Source: JBBRLA01 sp038231615
GTDB lineage: Bacteria; Myxococcota_A; Polyangia; Palsa-1104; JAEUJZ01
Assembly (NCBI GenBank): GCA_038231615.1
Contig: JBBRLA010000128.1
Span: forward strand, 1 to 15,447
Length of the DNA stretch: 15,447 bases
Reading direction: 5' to 3'
The notes under the pieces are model-generated. The model made no database searches. It had not been told where the DNA came from and was given only the letters and a program-made list of their open reading frames with translations. Position numbers and translations under genes: made by a program. Shown here piece after piece: positions 10,345 through 15,447 of this stretch. How positions within the stretch are numbered: position 1 is the stretch's first letter; every line of letters starts with the position of its first letter.

Positions 10345-12072
10345 ATGGAAAGCGCCGTCGCCACTCCTCCGCTCTCGTTCGAGACCGAACCCGCCCGCTA
10401 CCGCCATCTGCGCCTCTCGGTGGAGGGGGACATCGGCCGCATCGGCCTGGCCATCCGCGAGGATGAGCCCCTGCGCCCGGGCTACACGTTGAAGCTGAAC
10501 TCCTACGACCTGGGGGTGGACATCGAACTCTACGACGCGGTGCAGCGCCTGCGCTTCGAACACCCGGAGGTCCGGGCGGTCATCATCACCAGCGATCGTG
10601 ATCGGGTGTTTTGCGCCGGGGCCAACATCCACATGCTGGCTTCGTCGGACCACGGCTTCAAGGTCAACTTCTGCAAGTATACTAACGAGACGCGCCTGGC
10701 CATCGAGGACGCCGGCGCCCACAGCGGGCAGCGCTACCTGGCGGCGGTGAACGGGAGCTGCGCCGGGGGCGGCTACGAGCTGGCCATGGCCTGCGACGAG
10801 ATCCTTCTGGTCGACGACGGGTCGAGCACGGTGTCGCTGCCCGAGGTGGCGCTCCTGGGGGTGCTGCCGGGGACCGGCGGGCTGACCCGGCTGACCGACA
10901 AGCGCAAGGTGCGCCGCGACCGGGCGGACGTGTTCTCCTCCCTGGCAGAGGGCATGCGCGGCAAGCGCTCGGTCGAGTGGCGATTGGTGGATGGAATCGC
11001 CCCCAAAAGCCGCTTCGCCAAGGAGGTCGAAGGGCGGGCCCGGAAGCTGGCCGAGCAGGCGTCGGCGCAGCTCGACAGCGGCAAGATCGTCGGCAAGGTG
11101 GCCGGGCAGGGGGTGCGGCTGCCCCCCTTGAATCCCGAGGTCTCGGAGGACGGGCTGCGCTACCGCCACGTCGAGCTGAAGCTGGACCGGGCGCAGCGCC
11201 TGGCGACCCTGACGATCGCGGGGCCGATACCAGGACAAGACCCGGTGCCGACCTCACGCGAAGAACTCCACCGCGCTGCTGCAGAGGACCGCCTGTGGTC
11301 GCTGCGCGCCTTCCGCGAGCTGGACGACGCCCTTCTGCGCCTGCGCTTCAACGAGCCGGCGATCGGCCTGGTCCTCCTGCGCACCCGGGGGGAACTTTCG
11401 GCGGTGCTGGCCGCCGACGCCATCCTGGCGCAGCTCGGCGGGCCCGTGTCGGAGACTGCCCCCGAGGGACGCGACTGGCTGGCCCGGGAGATCATCCTCT
11501 TTTCGGGGCGGGTGCTGCGGCGCCTGGACCTGACCGCCAAGTCGTTCTTCGCCGTGGCCGACCCGGGGTCATGCTTCGCCGGCAGCCTGCTGGAGGTGCT
11601 GCTGGCGGCGGATCGCAGCTACGCCCTCTCCGACCCGGCGCGACCGGTGCACTTCGGGCTCTCGCCGCTGAACGCGGGGGTCTTCCCGACCACCACCGGG
11701 CGGGGCCGCCTGTCCCTGCGCTACGTCGCCGCGCCGGAAAAGGAAACCGAGGCCCTGAGCCACGGGGAACTTTTGGATGTGGCCGCCGCCGACGAGCTGG
11801 GCCTCCTGACCGTGGTGTCCGACGAGCTGGACTTCGACGACACGCTGCGCCTGGCCATCGAAGAGCGGCTGAGCCTGTCGCCGGACGCGCTGACCGGCAT
11901 GGAGGCCAACCTGCGCGTCCCCGGCAGCGAGGGCTGCGAGAGCAAGATTTTCGGGCGCCTTTCCGCGTGGCAGAACTGGATCTTCATCCGGCCCAACGCC
12001 ACCGGGGAGCAAGGCGCCTTGACCCGCTACGGCAAACCCGAACGGCCCAGCTTCGACTGGCGACGCACCTAA
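10345..12072 (+). CDS. boxC: benzoyl-CoA-dihydrodiol lyase
   Basis: BoxC opens the ring in aerobic benzoyl-CoA oxidation: the 2,3-dihydrodiol (or the epoxide after hydration) of benzoyl-CoA is split to 3,4-dehydroadipyl-CoA semialdehyde and formate, in the cytoplasm. The 575-residue protein has the expected crotonase-like core: FCAGANIHML at 89-98 and NGSCAGGGYELAMACDE at 136-152, supplying the oxyanion hole, then 'SLPEVALLGVLPGTGGLTRL' at 164-183. A second, diverged crotonase-like half follows, as is usual for this roughly 550-residue family. The frame is open to an ATG at 10297, but that extension (MSGDCRWHLHGIEIIA) is unlike the family and overlaps the likely promoter, so 10345 is preferred. 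BoxB follows after 12 nt in the same operon. The annotation is strong; the exact start is moderate. Confidence 0.94.
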   Translation: MESAVATPPLSFETEPARYRHLRLSVEGDIGRIGLAIREDEPLRPGYTLKLNSYDLGVDIELYDAVQRLRFEHPEVRAVIITSDRDRVFCAGANIHMLASSDHGFKVNFCKYTNETRLAIEDAGAHSGQRYLAAVNGSCAGGGYELAMACDEILLVDDGSSTVSLPEVALLGVLPGTGGLTRLTDKRKVRRDRADVFSSLAEGMRGKRSVEWRLVDGIAPKSRFAKEVEGRARKLAEQASAQLDSGKIVGKVAGQGVRLPPLNPEVSEDGLRYRHVELKLDRAQRLATLTIAGPIPGQDPVPTSREELHRAAAEDRLWSLRAFRELDDALLRLRFNEPAIGLVLLRTRGELSAVLAADAILAQLGGPVSETAPEGRDWLAREIILFSGRVLRRLDLTAKSFFAVADPGSCFAGSLLEVLLAADRSYALSDPARPVHFGLSPLNAGVFPTTTGRGRLSLRYVAAPEKETEALSHGELLDVAAADELGLLTVVSDELDFDDTLRLAIEERLSLSPDALTGMEANLRVPGSEGCESKIFGRLSAWQNWIFIRPNATGEQGALTRYGKPERPSFDWRRT

Positions 12073-12084
12073 AGGAAGCGGATC

Positions 12085-13530
<1,446 letters not shown>

Positions 13531-13532
13531 CA

Positions 13533-13568
13533 CCACCGCTTCGGCAAATTCTTGCCACCGCTGCGGCA
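13533..13568. repeat. two 14-nt direct repeats between boxB and the Kelch gene
   Basis: CCACCGCTTCGGCA (13533-13546) and CCACCGCTGCGGCA (13555-13568) differ at one base. They fill most of the 64-bp gap between the convergent genes. No clear terminator is present; TTTCTCTTTT (13581-13590) is the only T-rich run. Confidence 0.55.
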
Positions 13569-13594
13569 CCTGATCATCAAGTTTCTCTTTTAGG

Positions 13595-14812
13595 TCAGTA
13601 AAGCTGCGTCCAGTCGTTGCCGTCCCAGGCCCACATGTCGTTGAGCAGATCGTTGTCGTTGACGCCGCCAAAGAGCAGGCACACGCGGCGCCCATTGTCG
13701 TAGATCAGCGTGGCGTCGTGCCGTGCGGGGGGCTGATGGGCCGGGCGGGACTGGGACCAGCCGTTGCCGTCCCAGATCCAGGTGTCGTTCAGGCTGGCGA
13801 GGTCGTTGACGCCGCCGAAGAGCACCATCTGCGCCCGGGTCTGGTCAAAGACTGCCGCCGCGCCGCTGCGCTGCTGTGGCGGCGTCGCCGGACGGGCCTG
13901 GGTCCACACGCCGCCGTCCCACAGCCAGGTGTCGTTGGCGTAAGCCGCGCTGACGTAGCCGCCGAAGACCACGGTGGCCTTGTGCTTGATGTCGTAGGCC
14001 ATTGCGTGGCCCTCGCGCTCGGGGGGGTAGGTATCGACCACGCGGGCCAGCCAGGTGGTGCCGTTCCATTCCCATACGTCGCCGTAAGCCGTGTCGCCGT
14101 TGGCACCGCCGAAGAGCACCACGCGGTTGCGGCTGGCGTCGAAGACCATGCCGTGGCCCTCGCGGGGGGAGGGGCTCATCGCCGGCTTGAGCTGGGCCCA
14201 GCCGGTGCCGCTGAAAGTGAAGGTGTCGTTGGACACCGTGCCTGCCACCTGTCCGCCGAAGAGCAGGAGGCGCATGGTGTTGGGGTCGAAGATCAGGGCG
14301 GCCTGCGCGCGGGCGGACGGCGGCCCCGGAGGCGCTTCGAGGCCCCAGGTGGTGGCATCGAGTTCCTGCTGATCGCCGAGGAGGACGTTGCCATCGGCAT
14401 AGCCGCCGAACACCAGGCTCTTGTTGTGTACCGGGTCGTAGGCCATGGCGTGGCTGAAGCGCTTGGGCGGGGCCGAGCAGCGAGGTGCAGCGCCGGGGAG
14501 GCAGGCCTGGCTGGCGGCGCAACAGTAACTGCTGGGGCAGGAGACGGGGTGATCGGTGGCGCAGGCGCAGGCGCCGTTGGTGATGCTCTGACCGTAGCCG
14601 CAGGTCAGGGTGTACAGGTCGGGGGCGGGGGCCAGATCGGGCGGCGGCGTGCGCAAGTCCCGGGGGGAAAGATCGGGGGCCTGCATCGCGAGGTCTGGGG
14701 CGCCCAGGTCGGGCGCGGCGATTGGGGGAGACGAGGGACAGGCGGATAGGAGCAGCCCGGCACAGGAAAATGCCAGAAGCGGAGAACGTTGGTAAAAGGA
14801 CGTAAGGTTCAT
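13595..14812 (-). CDS. Kelch-repeat lipoprotein
   Basis: A 405-residue exported protein with no enzyme signature, probably anchored by lipid to a membrane. The N-terminus has a hydrophobic core and a lipobox LLSAC with the acceptor C25. Next comes a Pro/Asp/Leu linker (about 34-66, repeated 'APDL/PPDL'), then a Cys-rich segment (71-112) with nine cysteines. From 119 on are six Kelch-type units, each of the form 'R-x-GHAMAYD ... VVLFGG ... NDTW-x-WDG-x-x-W', expected to close a beta-propeller. The last unit ends with the protein, so the propeller may be complete with six blades. The ATG at 14812 is preceded by GAGG at 7-nt spacing, and a candidate promoter lies about 70 bp upstream. It is convergent with boxB and not obviously part of benzoate metabolism. 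This domain style is frequent in Myxococcota. Confidence 0.9.
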   Translation of the reverse strand: MNLTSFYQRSPLLAFSCAGLLLSACPSSPPIAAPDLGAPDLAMQAPDLSPRDLRTPPPDLAPAPDLYTLTCGYGQSITNGACACATDHPVSCPSSYCCAASQACLPGAAPRCSAPPKRFSHAMAYDPVHNKSLVFGGYADGNVLLGDQQELDATTWGLEAPPGPPSARAQAALIFDPNTMRLLLFGGQVAGTVSNDTFTFSGTGWAQLKPAMSPSPREGHGMVFDASRNRVVLFGGANGDTAYGDVWEWNGTTWLARVVDTYPPEREGHAMAYDIKHKATVVFGGYVSAAYANDTWLWDGGVWTQARPATPPQQRSGAAAVFDQTRAQMVLFGGVNDLASLNDTWIWDGNGWSQSRPAHQPPARHDATLIYDNGRRVCLLFGGVNDNDLLNDMWAWDGNDWTQLY

Positions 14813-14828
14813 GGGATACCTCGGCGCT

Positions 14829-14845
14829 GCGAGCGTGCACCTCGC
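14829..14845 (-). promoter_or_regulatory. inverted repeat in the Kelch gene 5' leader
   Basis: GCGAG (14829-14833) and CTCGC (14841-14845) flank a centre containing the palindrome GTGCAC. It lies between the candidate promoter and the ribosome binding site of the Kelch gene, so it could be an operator or an mRNA hairpin. No regulator is indicated. Confidence 0.35.
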
Positions 14846-14857
14846 GCTTAGTCACAG

Positions 14858-14884
14858 ATTAGTACGTACGCGGCTTTACGTCAA
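14858..14884 (-). promoter_or_regulatory. candidate sigma-70 promoter of the Kelch lipoprotein gene
   Basis: On the minus strand TTGACG (14884-14879) resembles a -35 box (five of six). After 15 nt comes ACTAAT (14863-14858), part of TACTAAT, as a partial -10 box. The spacing is shorter than ideal. The segment is clearly AT-richer than its surroundings and is well placed about 50-70 bp before the start. Confidence 0.4.
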
Positions 14885-14966
14885 TTGCGCCGTGTGGCCG
14901 GGATCGCTTGGGCCGGCTGCCGGGGTGTGTTGAGGTGGGGCGATGCGGTTTTTTGGGGAAACTTGA

Positions 14967-15169
14967 CACTTCGTCGGCACCTATCAGATCAACCCGGACT
15001 GCACGGGCACCAACTCGCTGTCCTTCAGGTGGGGGCGACTGCGGTGAACCGGATCGTGCTCGACTTGGAGGGACACCAACTGCGACTCCTCATCGCGGAC
15101 TTCCAATTCCCCGCCGGGGTGGAGCAGCCGATCGTCGCCAACGGCGATGGGCTGCGCATGGACGACTGA
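14967..15169 (+). pseudogene. frameshifted remnant of a secreted-type protein
   Basis: From 14967 one frame reads HFVGTYQINPDCTGTNSLSF, which resembles the 'GTY-x-V/I-N-PDCTG' motif of secreted hypothetical proteins. It has no start: a TGA lies directly upstream at 14964-14966, and the frame itself soon stops. At about 15028 the sequence continues convincingly in the neighbouring phase as QVGATAVNRIVLDLEGHQL, then to a TGA at 15167-15169 (end GLRMDD). A single lost base would explain the switch. The N-terminal part is missing, so this is a decayed or truncated copy. The lack of any GC-rich long frame upstream supports decay. Confidence 0.5.
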
Positions 15170-15354
15170 CGCAGCGGTCTTTTGCGCCCCGGAACCCCGC
15201 GGCATCCGCGGACTTGAGGACCCGAAAAGGGTCAGTCTCCTGACCTCGCAGCCGCTCCGTCCGCTCCCTCGTGCATCCCGCTCATCCAGTCGCCATCGAG
15301 CCATCATCAAGCGGCTCCTTTCCTGACTCCCGGTTTCTGGAGGGGGCGCTTGGG
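15170..15354. repeat. intergenic stretch with two small hairpins
   Basis: CCGCGG-CAT-CCGCGG (15197-15211) and GGTCAG-TCTC-CTGACC (15230-15245) are perfect 6-bp stem-loops. Neither is followed by a T-run. No gene is seen. Confidence 0.5.
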
Positions 15355-15447
15355 TCAGCGGATCTTTTTGGGCGGGAACCAGATCCAGCCATCCTCGGTG
15401 AAGACGGGGTCTTTGGGCATGTCCCAGCCATCTCGGGCCCAGAGAAA
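15355..15447 (-). CDS. C-terminal end of an unrecognised gene entering from the right edge
   Basis: Reading from the window edge on the minus strand gives 30 residues and a TGA stop (15355-15357). The sequence is rich in Trp, Asp and Pro (FLWARDGWDMPKDP and DGWIWFPPKKIR) and has strong third-position G/C. The ordered aromatic/acidic pattern suggests a real protein end, but it is too short to recognise. The start lies outside the window. Confidence 0.5.
   Translation of the reverse strand, partial: FLWARDGWDMPKDPVFTEDGWIWFPPKKIR

Overview
The window is GC-rich and reads as bacterial chromosome, most likely from a Myxococcota or related deltaproteobacterial lineage. Three things suggest this, all by inference: a Cys-lipidated Kelch-type protein with an 'APDL/PPDL' linker and a Cys-rich segment, a style common in Myxococcota; strong G/C at third codon positions; and the mix of a long Lhr-type helicase, an AAA ATPase-nuclease and a MerR regulator beside benzoyl-CoA oxidation genes. 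No ribosomal marker is present, so the taxonomy is tentative.

Left part (1-3500), accessory or degraded. There is an unconvincing open frame at the left edge, then an 82-codon chimeric remnant whose start resembles protein-L-isoaspartate methyltransferase (Pcm). Next is a complete AAA ATPase with a C-terminal PD-(D/E)XK nuclease domain (661-2211). On the minus strand lies a translationally coupled pair, a small nucleotidyltransferase and a 72-residue partner (2292-2977), which resembles a two-gene toxin-antitoxin-like module. Upstream of the pair is a tRNA-derived fragment followed by a T-run (minus strand, 3018-3071). After it comes a run of perfect hairpins (about 3327-3489), including two that share a 14-nt inverted repeat and can therefore form alternative structures.

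Centre (3565-8303). A full-length long-form Lhr helicase, about 1532 residues from the preferred start, ends before a strong intrinsic-terminator-like hairpin.

Right-centre (8427-13530). A MerR-type regulator (+) converges on a putative HEVGH zinc metallopeptidase (-). The peptidase is divergent from a compact boxC-boxB operon (+). BoxB is the diiron oxygenase that epoxidises benzoyl-CoA and BoxC is the ring-opening lyase: together they are the core of aerobic benzoyl-CoA oxidation. The reductase BoxA and benzoate-CoA ligase are not in the window. A short dispersed repeat (20-29 nt) occurs inside lhr, next to the MerR gene, and inside the 5' end of the metallopeptidase gene.

Right end (13595-15447). 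A Kelch-repeat lipoprotein (-) has a recognisable promoter and ribosome binding site. It is followed by a frameshifted remnant of a secreted-type protein (+), a stretch of small hairpins, and the last 30 codons of a gene entering from the right edge (-).
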